Source: Acidobacteriota bacterium
Lineage (GTDB): Bacteria > Acidobacteriota > Blastocatellia > Pyrinomonadales > Pyrinomonadaceae
NCBI GenBank assembly: GCA_003223935.1
Contig: QHXQ01000043.1
Coordinates: 1 to 64,000, forward strand
Reading direction: 5' to 3'
DNA: 64,000 nt
Of the stretch, positions 7,219 through 15,659 are shown in pieces. The translations under genes and the position numbers were made by a program. A model generated the notes under the pieces. That model did no database searches, was not told the DNA's origin, and worked only from the letters and a program-made list of their open reading frames with translations. Positions within the stretch are counted from its first letter, which is position 1. Every line of letters starts with the position of its first letter.

Positions 7219-7285
7219 GAATGCGGAATGCGGAATAACAGATGATCTATTTTTAACTCATCATTCATCATTCTGCATTCATCAT
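7218..7285. repeat. Heptad-repeat inverted element A
   Basis: Left-arm units of 7 bp start at 7218, 7225 and 7232 (type GGAATGC). The right arm at 7261-7285 has units such as TCATTCA and GCATTCA, again with period 7 and in inverted sense. The first base is the last base of the TAG stop of the VWFA gene. Confidence 0.7.
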
Positions 7286-7303
7286 CTCTTCTTGAGGCAC
7301 GTT

Positions 7304-8398
7304 ATGAGAGGCAACCTCAAACTCGTCGTGCTTTTTAGTGTGATGTTGTGGGCGTGTGCCGACGCGCGGGCGCAGTCTGCGAACGAGCAGGCGGCGAATG
7401 CGACGCCGACGCCCGCGCCGGTCGAAGCTGTGAGCGCGCCTGCGGTGCAGTGGCAGTTAAAGACCGGCGGGAGCATCTATGCGCCGCCGTTGGTCGCAGA
7501 TGGCACGGTCTATTTCGGCAGCTACGATTACAACGTCTATGCGGCCGATGCGGCGACGGGGCGCGAGCGTTGGCGCGCGAAGACGGGCGGGCGCGTCATC
7601 GGTGCGCCCGTGCTCGCGGACGGCGTGCTCTACTTCGGCAGTCAGGACAACAAGCTGTATGCGTTGGACGCTGCGACCGGACAGGTCAAGTGGAAATTCA
7701 AAACCGAACTGGCCATCGTAGCGACGCCGATGGTGGCGCACAACACGGTCTTCGTCGCAGGCACGGACGGCTCGCTCTACGCGGTTGACGCGGCGACGGG
7801 CAAACAGAAGTGGACATTCGCCGTTCAGCGCGGCACACCGACCGCGCCTGTGCTGCTCGATGGACTGCTGTTCGTCGGCAATGCTGTCGGCGTGCAAGCG
7901 TTGGCCGTGCAGGATGGCAAGCAGAAGTGGTCGTTTAAGAGCGAGGGCGCGGTCGTCGCCGCGCCGGTCGTTGCAGACGACACGCTCTACTTCGGCACGT
8001 TGCGCGGGCGGCTCTACACGCTTGAAGCGAAGACCGGACATGAGAAGTGGCACACGCAGGTCGAAGGCGCTTTGCCGTTCTCGCCTGCGGTCGCAAACGG
8101 CGCGGTTTACTTCGGTGGCATCGTTGGCACGCTCCACGCAGCCGACGCGCGCGACGGGCACGAGCTTTGGAGCTATACCTGCGAGCAAGGCGTAACCTCC
8201 GCGCCGACGGTCGCGGGTGCGCTCATCCATTTCGGCAGCGCCCAAGGTCTCATTGCGCTCGACGCGCAGACGGGCCAGCCGCGTTGGTCGTTTCCCACCA
8301 AGAGCATCATCACCTCAGCCCCGACCGTCAAAGATGGTCTCATCTACTTCGGCGGCTGGGACGGCACGCTCTACGCCGTGCGCTGTACTCAACCTTGA
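7304..8398 (+). CDS. Exported PQQ-type beta-propeller protein
   Basis: A 364-residue protein with a signal peptide ending near ADARAQ and about seven propeller blades. Blades repeat the pattern GTVYFGSYDYNVYAADAATG followed by a tryptophan and a short strand, as in PQQ-binding-like (BamB-type) propellers. No catalytic quinoprotein residues or Cys-Cys ring are evident, so it is more likely a binding or scaffolding protein of the periplasm than a dehydrogenase. GAGG lies six bases before the ATG at 7304. It is separated from the VWFA gene by element A, and NAD kinase follows in the same direction. Confidence 0.82.
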   Translation: MRGNLKLVVLFSVMLWACADARAQSANEQAANATPTPAPVEAVSAPAVQWQLKTGGSIYAPPLVADGTVYFGSYDYNVYAADAATGRERWRAKTGGRVIGAPVLADGVLYFGSQDNKLYALDAATGQVKWKFKTELAIVATPMVAHNTVFVAGTDGSLYAVDAATGKQKWTFAVQRGTPTAPVLLDGLLFVGNAVGVQALAVQDGKQKWSFKSEGAVVAAPVVADDTLYFGTLRGRLYTLEAKTGHEKWHTQVEGALPFSPAVANGAVYFGGIVGTLHAADARDGHELWSYTCEQGVTSAPTVAGALIHFGSAQGLIALDAQTGQPRWSFPTKSIITSAPTVKDGLIYFGGWDGTLYAVRCTQP

Positions 8399-8495
8399 TT
8401 CCATTCGATTCCCGCAGGTATCATCCTTCACTGTTCGGCCCCGATTATTCTTCGGCAAAACTCCGGCGCGTTTGCGAACGCGCGTTCTTCGTCTC

Positions 8496-9389
8496 GTGCA
8501 AACTTCAGAAGAGTCCAAGATTCGGCGCGTCGGCGTGCTCGTCAAACCGCATCAGCCGGAGGCGGTCAAGACGATCTGTCGGCTGCTCGAATACTTGACG
8601 GCGCGCAATATCACGCTCGTCGCCAGCCCGCGCGCCGAACGCGAGCGCATCGAAGCGGAGACGGGCTGCGCGCTCGAAGTGTTGGATTATGACGAACTCG
8701 CTGCCAGCGTCGATCTGATCATCGTGCTGGGCGGCGACGGCACGATGATCGCCGCCGCGCGGCTGTTGGATAACCGCGATGTGCCCGTCATTGGCATCAA
8801 CTTCGGCAGTCTGGGTTATCTGACCGAAGTGCGCGTCGAAGAGATGCTCGCCGCGCTCGACGCCGCGCTCGCCGGCACTTACCGGCTCGAACGCCGCATG
8901 ATGCTCGCCGCCGAACTGTTTCGCGGCGCGGACTCGCTCCTGCGCAATCGCGTCTTAAACGATGTGGTCATCAGCAAGTCTGCGCTCGCGCGCATCATCG
9001 AGATCGAGACGCGGCTCGACGGGCAGTTCGTCAACTGCTTTCGCGCCGACGGCCTCATCGTTTCGACGCCCACAGGTTCGACCGCCTACAACCTCTCGGC
9101 CGGCGGTCCCATCATCTATCCTTCGATGGCCGCCGTCGTCATCACGCCCATCTGCCCGCACACGCTCTCGAACCGCCCGCTCGTCGTCCCCGACGATGCC
9201 GAGATCGAACTCGTCCTCAAGACCGGCAAAGAAGAGGTCGCGCTCACGCTCGACGGGCAGGTCGGCTATCCGATGGAGCTGGACGACCGCGTCTTGATCA
9301 AGAAGAGCCGCACGACTTTCAATCTAATGCAGCCGCTCAACCGCAACTACTTTGAAGTCCTGCGCGGCAAACTGCGCTGGGGGCGATAA
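8496..9389 (+). CDS. nadK: NAD kinase
   Basis: About 297 residues; phosphorylates NAD to NADP in the cytoplasm. The family motifs are all present: GGDGT (about residues 79-83) for the catalytic Asp, NFGSLGYLTE, and VSTPTGSTAYNLSAGGPI for the NAD pocket, followed by the C-terminal beta domain (LTLDGQVGYPMELDDRVLI). The frame opens far upstream inside the propeller gene, so the start must be internal. GTG at 8496 gives an N-terminus (QTSEESKIRRVGVLVKP) of the usual length, but no good binding site is visible, so the start is uncertain by a few codons. The gap to the propeller gene is about 100 bp. Confidence 0.92.
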   Translation: MQTSEESKIRRVGVLVKPHQPEAVKTICRLLEYLTARNITLVASPRAERERIEAETGCALEVLDYDELAASVDLIIVLGGDGTMIAAARLLDNRDVPVIGINFGSLGYLTEVRVEEMLAALDAALAGTYRLERRMMLAAELFRGADSLLRNRVLNDVVISKSALARIIEIETRLDGQFVNCFRADGLIVSTPTGSTAYNLSAGGPIIYPSMAAVVITPICPHTLSNRPLVVPDDAEIELVLKTGKEEVALTLDGQVGYPMELDDRVLIKKSRTTFNLMQPLNRNYFEVLRGKLRWGR

Positions 9390-9443
9390 AGATCAGCAGT
9401 CGAATTCTAACTTGAAGTACCACGCGCATCTGAAAAATTACAC

Positions 9444-10817
9444 ATGACTCCTCAAACTAATAACGCGCCGGCCGCCACAACATCGCTGCCGCGCCGGCCG
9501 TGGTATCGGCTGTCGCTGACGACTTGGATCATGATCGGGTTGGTCGTGGGTGGCGTGCTCGGTTATGTGCGCCCCGATTGGGGCACTCGCGTCTTCTTTC
9601 TGCGCACTATCTTTCTGAACCTGATCAAATCGATCATCGCGCCACTCGTCTTCTCGACGCTCGTGGTCGGCATCGCAGGCGGCGGCAATCTAAAGAAGGT
9701 CGGGCGCATGGGCGCGAAGGCGCTGCTCTATTTCGAGATCGTGACGACCGTTGCGCTCTTCATCGGCCTTGGCGTCGTGAATCTGACGAAACCGGGCGTG
9801 GGCGTGATGCTCAGTGCTGACACTAGCTCGATTCAATCAATTCAGCAGACGACGCCGCAAGGGTTCACCGACACGCTCACACACATCTTCCCCGCCTCAA
9901 TCGTTGATGCGATGGTGCGCGGCGACGTGTTGCAGATCGTTGCGTTCTCGGTGCTGTTTGCGATGGCGGTCTCGGCACTCGGCGAGAAGGGGCGACCGAT
10001 CCTGCGCGCGTGCGAGAGCCTGTCGCAGATCATGTTTCGGTTCACGTCTTACGTGATGATGTTTGCGCCTATCGGCGTCGGCGCGGCGATGGCGCACACG
10101 GTCGGCACGCAAGGGTTGAGTGTGCTCGTCAACCTCGGCAAGTTGATCGGCTCGCTCTATCTCGCGCTGGTCATCTTCATCGTCTTTGTGCTCGGCGCGG
10201 TCGCGCTCATCGCGCGCATCCCCATCTTGAAGTTCATCAAGGCTGTGCGCGAGCCGGCGACGATTGCGTTTGTGACGACGAGCAGCGAGTCCGCCTTGCC
10301 GAAAGCGATGGAAGTGATGGAGCGTCTGGGCGTGCCGCCGCGCATCGTCGGGTTTGTGATCCCGACCGGCTACAGCTTCAACCTCGACGGCACGACGCTC
10401 TACTTGGCGATGGCTTCGATCTTCGTTGCGCAGGCGGCGGAAACCACGACCGGCTTTCACATGAGCTTCGCAAAGCAACTTGTGATGATGCTGACGCTCA
10501 TGGTCACGTCGAAGGGCGTGGCGGCCGTGCCGCGCGCGGCGCTCGTCATCCTGTTGGCGACCTTGAACAGTTTCATGCCGCAAGGTCTCGGCCCCGTCGG
10601 CGTCGCCATCATCTTCGGCGTGGATGAGTTGATGGACATGGGGCGCACCTCAGTCAACGTCATTGGCAACTGTCTGGCGACGTGTGTGGTCGCGCGTTGG
10701 GAGGGCGAGTTTGACGACACGCGCGCGCGCGTCTTCGGCACGCCGCAGGAGATCAGTTACGACCTCGCGCACGGCGAGCCGGCCTTCGCCAAAGCGGTCG
10801 CCGAAGGGCAGACCTGA
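9444..10817 (+). CDS. Dicarboxylate/amino acid:cation symporter (DAACS family)
   Basis: A 457-residue inner-membrane transporter of the GltP/GltT/DctA fold with eight helices and two re-entrant hairpins. Visible hallmarks are the hairpin-1 serine motif TTSSESALPKAME, the TM7 motif SFNLDGTTLYLA (the NMDGT position, here NLDGT), hairpin 2 around SKGVAAVPRAALVIL, and the TM8 motif DELMDMGRTSVNVIGN with the substrate-binding Asp, Arg and Asn. It takes up glutamate, aspartate or C4-dicarboxylates with Na+ or H+; the exact substrate cannot be read. The gene stands alone and ends before a strong terminator. Confidence 0.9.
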   Translation: MTPQTNNAPAATTSLPRRPWYRLSLTTWIMIGLVVGGVLGYVRPDWGTRVFFLRTIFLNLIKSIIAPLVFSTLVVGIAGGGNLKKVGRMGAKALLYFEIVTTVALFIGLGVVNLTKPGVGVMLSADTSSIQSIQQTTPQGFTDTLTHIFPASIVDAMVRGDVLQIVAFSVLFAMAVSALGEKGRPILRACESLSQIMFRFTSYVMMFAPIGVGAAMAHTVGTQGLSVLVNLGKLIGSLYLALVIFIVFVLGAVALIARIPILKFIKAVREPATIAFVTTSSESALPKAMEVMERLGVPPRIVGFVIPTGYSFNLDGTTLYLAMASIFVAQAAETTTGFHMSFAKQLVMMLTLMVTSKGVAAVPRAALVILLATLNSFMPQGLGPVGVAIIFGVDELMDMGRTSVNVIGNCLATCVVARWEGEFDDTRARVFGTPQEISYDLAHGEPAFAKAVAEGQT

Positions 10818-10889
10818 GACGCGCAGAGATGGAGCGAAGCGGCGACGTGAAAGCGTGCGCCGACGCTGTATGAGAACGATGCTGAACGT

Positions 10890-10918
10890 GAAGCCTGCCG
10901 CTCATTGCGGCGGGCTTC
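10890..10918 (+). terminator. Terminator after the symporter gene
   Basis: GAAGCCTGCCGC pairs with GCGGCGGGCTTC around a TCATT loop (one G-T wobble), followed by GCTGCTTTTA. It lies about 70 bases after the stop of the symporter. The remaining DNA up to 11172 shows no gene; it should hold the rhomboid promoter. Confidence 0.7.
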
Positions 10919-11172
10919 GCTGCTTTTACGGCTGTGAAAATGAATGACGCGGGCGGCGTCCATCTGCCTCCGGCGCGGAACGCGAGATGCAATAAATTCT
11001 TGTTGGCCGGTCGAGCGCCAACGTCTTTAACTCACGCGCAAAGCGAGCGCGCTTAGATCGCCTCTTGATTGATCAGCGCTTCCCGTGACGCAAGCGTGAG
11101 ACGGACGCGACACGCTTTGCAAGTTCGCGTGCTTGGATCGCGCTAGCGGCGCAACTTGAAGAGGATAGCGGA

Positions 11173-11931
11173 ATGTTTCCTATCGGCGACGACAACTCTG
11201 ACCGCACGATCACTCCGGTCGTCAACTACATTCTGATCGCCGCGAACATTCTAGTCTTCGTCTTCTTTCAAGGTCTCGGCTCGAACGACCGCTTCACCTA
11301 CGCTTGGGCCACCGTGCCGCGCGAGATCATGACGGGGCGCGATGTCGTGACGCCGCCGCACGCGGTCGAAGACCCCGTGAGCGGGCAGCGTTTTGAAGAG
11401 CCGGGTTTGCAGCCGACGCCCGTGAGCGTCTATCTGACGCTGCTGACCTCGATGTTCATGCACGGCTCGATCATGCACATCTTCGGCAACATGCTCTTCC
11501 TCTGGATTTTCGGCGACAACTTGGAGGATCGCATGGGGCACGCGCGTTATCTGATCTTCTATCTCGTCTGCGGCGTGATCGCATCACTCGCGCACGTTGC
11601 TTCGACCGTCATGTTCGGCGGCAATCAGATCGTGCCGAGTCTCGGCGCATCGGGTGCAATCTCAGGCGTGCTCGGCGGCTACGTCTTGCTCTTTCCGCGC
11701 CGGCAGGTGCGCGTGATCCTGTTTCGCTTTTTGACGACCGTGCCCGCTTACGTCGCGCTCGGCATCTGGTTCTTGTTCCAACTGATCAGTGGCATCGGTC
11801 TCTTGGGCGGCGGCGCAGAGGCAGACGGCGTCGCTTACGCCGCGCACATCGGCGGCTTCATCGCTGGCTTAGTGCTCGTCAAGTTATTCGATCAAGGCGG
11901 CAGAGTCGCCACGACGCCGATGCGATATTAG
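11173..11931 (+). CDS. Rhomboid intramembrane serine protease
   Basis: A 252-residue six-helix membrane protein that cleaves transmembrane substrates. The catalytic dyad is visible: Ser160 in the GASGAISG motif and His225 in AAHIGGFIAG. The oxyanion-side motif MHGSIMHIFGNMLFLWIFG (N106) is also present. A loop of roughly 45 residues between the first two helices is predicted periplasmic. AGAGGA is close upstream of the ATG. The substrate is unknown. The stop codon overlaps heptad element B and a four-helix-bundle gene follows. Confidence 0.92.
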   Translation: MFPIGDDNSDRTITPVVNYILIAANILVFVFFQGLGSNDRFTYAWATVPREIMTGRDVVTPPHAVEDPVSGQRFEEPGLQPTPVSVYLTLLTSMFMHGSIMHIFGNMLFLWIFGDNLEDRMGHARYLIFYLVCGVIASLAHVASTVMFGGNQIVPSLGASGAISGVLGGYVLLFPRRQVRVILFRFLTTVPAYVALGIWFLFQLISGIGLLGGGAEADGVAYAAHIGGFIAGLVLVKLFDQGGRVATTPMRY

Positions 11932-11968
11932 CTGTCAGCGATTAACTTTTGGTCTTTAGCTAACAGCT
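11930..11968. repeat. Heptad-repeat inverted element B
   Basis: Left arm AGCTGTC, AGCGATT; right arm read on the minus strand AGCTGTT, AGCTAAA. The period is 7 and the arms are inverted around ACTTTTGGTC. It begins inside the TAG stop of the rhomboid gene and ends shortly before the AGGAGG of the next gene. Confidence 0.6.
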
Positions 11969-11993
11969 TCTTTTCAAAGGAGGGAAACGAACT

Positions 11994-12449
11994 ATGGCTG
12001 ACAACGACAAAGTGATTTCGAGCCTCAACGACCTGATCGAAATTTGCAAAGACGCGCAGGAAGGGTTTCGCCAAGCCGCCGAGGGCGTCAAGAACAGCGA
12101 GTTGCAGACGCTCTTCAACACCTATGCGCAGCAACGCGCACAGTTCGCCGCTGAGTTGCAGAACGAGGTGCTGCACTTGGGCGGCGAACCGGAAAAGAGC
12201 GGCTCAACCATCGGCGCGTTGCATCACGGTTGGATCAATATCAAATCTGCGTTGACGGGCGGCGACGAGAGCGCGGTTATCAGCGAATGTGAGCGCGGCG
12301 AAGATTCGTCGGTGCGCCGTTATGAAGACGCGCTCAAAGGTGAGTTGCCGAACGACATCCGCGCGCTCGTCGAGCGACAGTTCGCGCAGGTCAAAGAGGC
12401 GCACGACCGCATCCGCGCGTTGGAGCGCGCGACCGGCAAGGGCGCGTAA
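11994..12449 (+). CDS. PA2169-type four-helix-bundle protein (DUF2383)
   Basis: A 151-residue soluble protein of the ferritin-like DUF2383 / PA2169 family. The N-terminal helix VISSLNDLIEICKDAQEGF, the segment LGGEPEKSGSTIGALHHGW and the ECERGEDSSVRRYEDAL helix follow the family layout. Conserved His and Glu residues could bind metal. The function of the family is not established; members are often stress-induced. A strong AAAGGAGGG lies before the ATG. It sits with the DUF4142 gene, another ferritin-like family, which suggests a shared stress role (inference). Confidence 0.85.
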   Translation: MADNDKVISSLNDLIEICKDAQEGFRQAAEGVKNSELQTLFNTYAQQRAQFAAELQNEVLHLGGEPEKSGSTIGALHHGWINIKSALTGGDESAVISECERGEDSSVRRYEDALKGELPNDIRALVERQFAQVKEAHDRIRALERATGKGA

Positions 12450-12542
12450 AAAGTTGAGCTTGAATTTTGCGCGCCGCGAGTTATGCGTCGCTCGCGTCGC
12501 GCCAGACACAAAAAGGGCAGACGGACAAGGAGGGGAGTGCCA

Positions 12543-13367
12543 ATGAGCAAAGGGATGATGTGGATCGCTCTGTGCGCGGTCATCGGCTTGATCATATTGC
12601 TGGCCGGCCTCGCACCCGCGCAGGATCAGAACACGAACACGAACACGGGCGCGAGCATGAACAGCAACATGAACGGGAACGCCAAGCACAAGAGCAGACA
12701 TGACAACGCGAACTCGAACATGAATGCAAACATGAACACGAACACGTCGGCCGGTCTCGGCTCGGCGGATCGCAAGTTCGTGCTGAATGCCGGCATGGGC
12801 GGGATGGAAGAGGTTGAGTTGGGGCGCTTGGCGACCGAACATGGCGCGAGCGCAGAGGTCAAGCAGTTCGGCCAGCGCATGGTTGACGATCACACAAAGG
12901 CCGGCGACCAACTCAAGCAAGTGGCTGCGCAGAAGGGCGTCACCTTGCCGGCCGCGCTCGACCCAAAGCATCAAGCCGACATGGACAAGTTAAGCAAACT
13001 CTCAGGCGCTGAGTTCGACCGCGCCTACATGAGCATGATGGTCAAAGACCACAAGAAGGATGTGAAAGAGTTTCAGGACGAAGCCAACAAAGGGCAGGAC
13101 ACGGACGTGAAAGGCTTCGCCTCGACGACGCTGCCGACCTTGCAAGAGCACCTGCGCATGGCCGAAGACGTCAACAGTCGCACGAGCGCGAAGCCTAGCA
13201 ACGCGAGCGCATCCACGTCCCGCAATATGAACCGGCCGAGCGACATGGACTCGAACATGCAGAGCAACACCAACGCGAACACGAAGCCCAGCAAGAGCAA
13301 GAAGGGCAACTCGAACGCGAACATGAATTCAAACATGAATTCAAATGCAAACAACTCGAACCGTTGA
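12543..13367 (+). CDS. Exported DUF4142 (ferritin-like) protein with Asn-rich tracts
   Basis: A 274-residue protein with an N-terminal export helix (MMWIALCAVIGLIILLAGLA). Next come an Asn/Thr/Met-rich linker of about 50 residues and a DUF4142 domain (KFVLNAGMGGMEEVELGRLA, AEVKQFGQRMVDDHTKA, FDRAYMSMMVKDHKK). The C-terminal tail is again made of NANMNSNMN-type repeats. DUF4142 is a four-helix, ferritin-like domain of unknown role in the periplasm. AAGGAGGGG before the ATG at 12543 decides the start against an upstream ATG. The repeats are short hexanucleotide runs (AACACG type) and could vary in length between strains. Confidence 0.85.
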   Translation: MSKGMMWIALCAVIGLIILLAGLAPAQDQNTNTNTGASMNSNMNGNAKHKSRHDNANSNMNANMNTNTSAGLGSADRKFVLNAGMGGMEEVELGRLATEHGASAEVKQFGQRMVDDHTKAGDQLKQVAAQKGVTLPAALDPKHQADMDKLSKLSGAEFDRAYMSMMVKDHKKDVKEFQDEANKGQDTDVKGFASTTLPTLQEHLRMAEDVNSRTSAKPSNASASTSRNMNRPSDMDSNMQSNTNANTKPSKSKKGNSNANMNSNMNSNANNSNR

Positions 13368-13416
13368 CGGCGCGCACTCTGGGCCGCGCACATGCAACGG
13401 TCATGCAGCTTCGCAC

Positions 13417-13455
13417 AGGAGGTTGACGCGCGCGTCTTCGCGTCGCCTCCTTTTT
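13417..13455 (+). terminator. Terminator after the DUF4142 gene
   Basis: AGGAGG plus TTGACGCG pairs with CGCGTCGCCTCCT, followed directly by TTTTTC. It is a classic intrinsic terminator about 50 bases after the stop. Confidence 0.8.
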
Positions 13456-13529
13456 CTTGCTCGTCGCAAGGTTTGCCCGGCACGCGCGGCTCGGTTAAGA
13501 TCGAGCGGTTAAAATAAGGAGCCAGCAAG

Positions 13530-13973
13530 ATGTCTAGCACGGAAGCCGCGCTGCCGCCGGTCAATCAGCAGGCGCTCGACATACGCCCGACGCCGCGCGC
13601 AGAGATGAACCTTTACCCGCTCGATACGTTCCCCTACGAATACGTCGGGCGCGAGATCACGATCAACTTCGAGTTGCCCGAGTTCACCTGCATCTGCCCG
13701 TTCTCCGATTTTCCCGACTTCGCCAACATCAAACTCGCTTACGTGCCCAACGAACGCTGCGTCGAGTTGAAGAGTCTGAAACTCTACATCAATTCGTTCC
13801 GCGCCGTGAAAATCTTCCACGAGCACGTCATCAACGTCATCCTCGAAGACTTCGTCGCGGCGTGCGACCCCTTGCGCGTCGAACTCGAAGGCGACTTCAA
13901 CGTGCGCGGCAACGTCAAGACGGTCGTGCGCGCGAAATACGAAAAGCAGAAGGCAGTAGGCAGTAGGCGATAG
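13530..13973 (+). CDS. queF: NADPH-dependent 7-cyano-7-deazaguanine reductase
   Basis: A 147-residue unimodular QueF that reduces preQ0 to preQ1 in queuosine tRNA modification. Seen: [18 protein letters not shown] with the nucleophilic Cys (C56) and the Asp of PDFA (D63), the NADPH-binding [15 protein letters not shown] motif, and the FHEHVIN segment. AAGGAG lies before the ATG. The last residues (about KAVGSRR) and the stop codon are encoded by the left arm of heptad element C, so the natural C-terminus near VVRAKYEK seems to have been extended. No other queuosine gene is adjacent and I saw no preQ1 riboswitch upstream. Confidence 0.93.
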   Translation: MSSTEAALPPVNQQALDIRPTPRAEMNLYPLDTFPYEYVGREITINFELPEFTCICPFSDFPDFANIKLAYVPNERCVELKSLKLYINSFRAVKIFHEHVINVILEDFVAACDPLRVELEGDFNVRGNVKTVVRAKYEKQKAVGSRR

Positions 13974-14075
13974 GCAGTATGTTTTTAGCGCTTCATCATT
14001 CGCTGCTCGGCTCAACGCATAACTATCAGCATATATTTGCTGCCTACCGCCTACTGCCTACTGCCTACTTTCTCT
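13946..14075. repeat. Heptad-repeat inverted element C
   Basis: The left arm has five exact 7-bp steps from 13946 to 13980 (units GCAGAAG, GCAGTAG, GCAGTAG, GCGATAG, GCAGTAT). The right arm from 14040 has CTGCCTA and CCGCCTA units, the inverted equivalent. About 59 bp separate the arms. The left arm contains the end of queF, and the right arm runs to the start of the next small gene. Confidence 0.85.
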
Positions 14076-14076
14076 T

Positions 14077-14289
14077 ATGTCTCTGATCGCCATCGCCATC
14101 GTCTTCGTCGTGCTCGCCATCGTGCTCGCGTTTGCGTGGCGCACGATCCGTTTCTTTATCAAGTTGGCGCTCGTCGGCGCGTTATTGTTGGCGTTGCTCG
14201 CCGGTTTCGCGTGGTGGCGCTGGCAGGCGGGCACGGGTGCGCCGCACAGTGAGCGCCAGCCGAGCGCGCCCGCGCGGCGCACTCACTGA
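14077..14289 (+). CDS. Small membrane protein, unknown
   Basis: A 70-residue protein with two predicted membrane helices (IAIAIVFVVLAIVLAFAW and LALVGALLLALLAGFAWW) and a short hydrophilic tail. I do not recognise a family. No good ribosome binding site is visible because the ATG directly follows the right arm of heptad element C. The hydrophobic pattern supports a real gene, but a chance frame cannot be excluded. Confidence 0.5.
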   Translation: MSLIAIAIVFVVLAIVLAFAWRTIRFFIKLALVGALLLALLAGFAWWRWQAGTGAPHSERQPSAPARRTH

Positions 14290-14328
14290 AATTCATTCCG
14301 CCTTCATTCGTTCGACTGCGCAAGATAC

Positions 14329-15633
14329 ATGGGGGAGACAGACACCGACGCCGCCGATCAGTTTGACGCTCGCGTCGCCGCACCACAATTAGCCGAACGT
14401 GCGCCGGGCTTATGGCGGCGCTATCGGCGGCTGCCGCGTAACGTCTTCGCCATTAGTTTGGTCAGCCTCTTGAACGATGCGTCGAGCGAGATCATCTATC
14501 CGTTGCTGCCGCTCTTTCTCGCAGGCGCGCTCGGCGCTAGCCCGCGCGTCATCGGTCTGATCGAAGGCGGCGCGGAATCCGTTTCGAGTTTCCTGAAACT
14601 CTTCGCCGGTTACGTGAGCGACAAAGAAGGCCGGCGCAAGAAGCTGGTCGTACTCGGCTACGGGCTGGCGAGTTTCGCGCGGCCCTTATTGGCGTTTGCG
14701 CGTGTGTGGCCGCAGGCGTTCGTCATTCGCCTCGCGGATCGCGTCGGCAAGGGCATACGCACAGCGCCGCGCGATGCGATGATCGCCGACGCTGCAAGGG
14801 TCGAGCAGCGCGGTCTCGCCTTTGGTTTTCATCGCGCCATGGATCACGCGGGCGCGATCATCGGCCCGCTTCTCAGTTTCGCGTTGCTCATCTGGTTCGC
14901 GGCCGACAGAAACGCGCCGACGCACGCCGAATACACGCGCATCTTCTTGTGCGCCTCCGTGCCCGCGCTGGCGGCCATGTTGGTCGTCATCTTCTTCGTG
15001 CGCGAGCCGCACGTCACCCACACGCTGACCCAAGCGCCGCCGCGTTTCAGCTTGCGCGGCTACGATGCTAACTTCAAACGCTTTCTCGTACTCGTCGCGC
15101 TCTTCACGTTGTCGAACTCTTCGGACGCTTTCTTACTCTTGCGTGCGCGCGACGCAGGCATTGCGGCCATCACGATCCCTCTGCTCTGGGCGGCGTTGCA
15201 CGTGAGCAAAGTTGTCAGTTCGCTCATCGGCGGCGACCTGTCTGATCGTGTGGGCCGCAAGAAACTGATCATCGCGGGTTGGTTGCTCTACGCGGCCGTC
15301 TATGCGGGCTTCGCGTTCGTCTCGACGGCGGCGGCAGCATGGGCGCTCTTTCTGATCTACGGCATCTATTTTGGTCTGTGCGAGGGCGTGGAGAAGGCGC
15401 TCGTCGCAGACCTCGTGCGTCCAGAACAGCGCGGCACAGCCTTCGGCTTGTATAATCTCGCGTTCAGTGTCACGGTCTGGCCCGCGTCTCTGTTGATGGG
15501 TATGATGTGGACTTGGCGCGGGCCGCGCATCGCGTTTCTCTTGAGCGCAGTGCTCGGCACGCTCGCCGCCGCACTGCTCGGCCTGCTCGTGCGCGGCGGC
15601 GCGCAGGCACAGACCGCGCAACAAGCTGCATAA
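14329..15633 (+). CDS. Major facilitator superfamily transporter
   Basis: A 434-residue inner-membrane protein with about 12 helices. The MFS loop motif between helices 2 and 3 appears as GYVSDKEGRRKKLV, its repeat in the second half as GGDLSDRVGRKKLI, and a helix 4-5 motif DRVGKGIRTAPRDAMIAD is conserved in this subfamily. The N-terminal 45 residues are hydrophilic. The substrate cannot be read; a drug or small-metabolite exporter is possible. The next gene (DNA polymerase) starts 26 bp after the stop. Confidence 0.88.
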   Translation: MGETDTDAADQFDARVAAPQLAERAPGLWRRYRRLPRNVFAISLVSLLNDASSEIIYPLLPLFLAGALGASPRVIGLIEGGAESVSSFLKLFAGYVSDKEGRRKKLVVLGYGLASFARPLLAFARVWPQAFVIRLADRVGKGIRTAPRDAMIADAARVEQRGLAFGFHRAMDHAGAIIGPLLSFALLIWFAADRNAPTHAEYTRIFLCASVPALAAMLVVIFFVREPHVTHTLTQAPPRFSLRGYDANFKRFLVLVALFTLSNSSDAFLLLRARDAGIAAITIPLLWAALHVSKVVSSLIGGDLSDRVGRKKLIIAGWLLYAAVYAGFAFVSTAAAAWALFLIYGIYFGLCEGVEKALVADLVRPEQRGTAFGLYNLAFSVTVWPASLLMGMMWTWRGPRIAFLLSAVLGTLAAALLGLLVRGGAQAQTAQQAA

Positions 15634-15659
15634 ACTTCGTTCCGCTTTCGTCTGAATCA

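Noticed and set aside
7457-8245. 262-residue antisense open frame across the propeller gene
   Set aside because: It consists of the reverse of repeating propeller blades and has no protein-like features.
9897-10583. 228-residue antisense open frame over the symporter gene
   Set aside because: Arg/His/Asp-rich shadow of a membrane protein gene, no independent evidence.
13456-13529. preQ1 riboswitch before queF
   Set aside because: The short leader shows no preQ1-I pseudoknot pattern; only an ordinary AAGGAG is seen.
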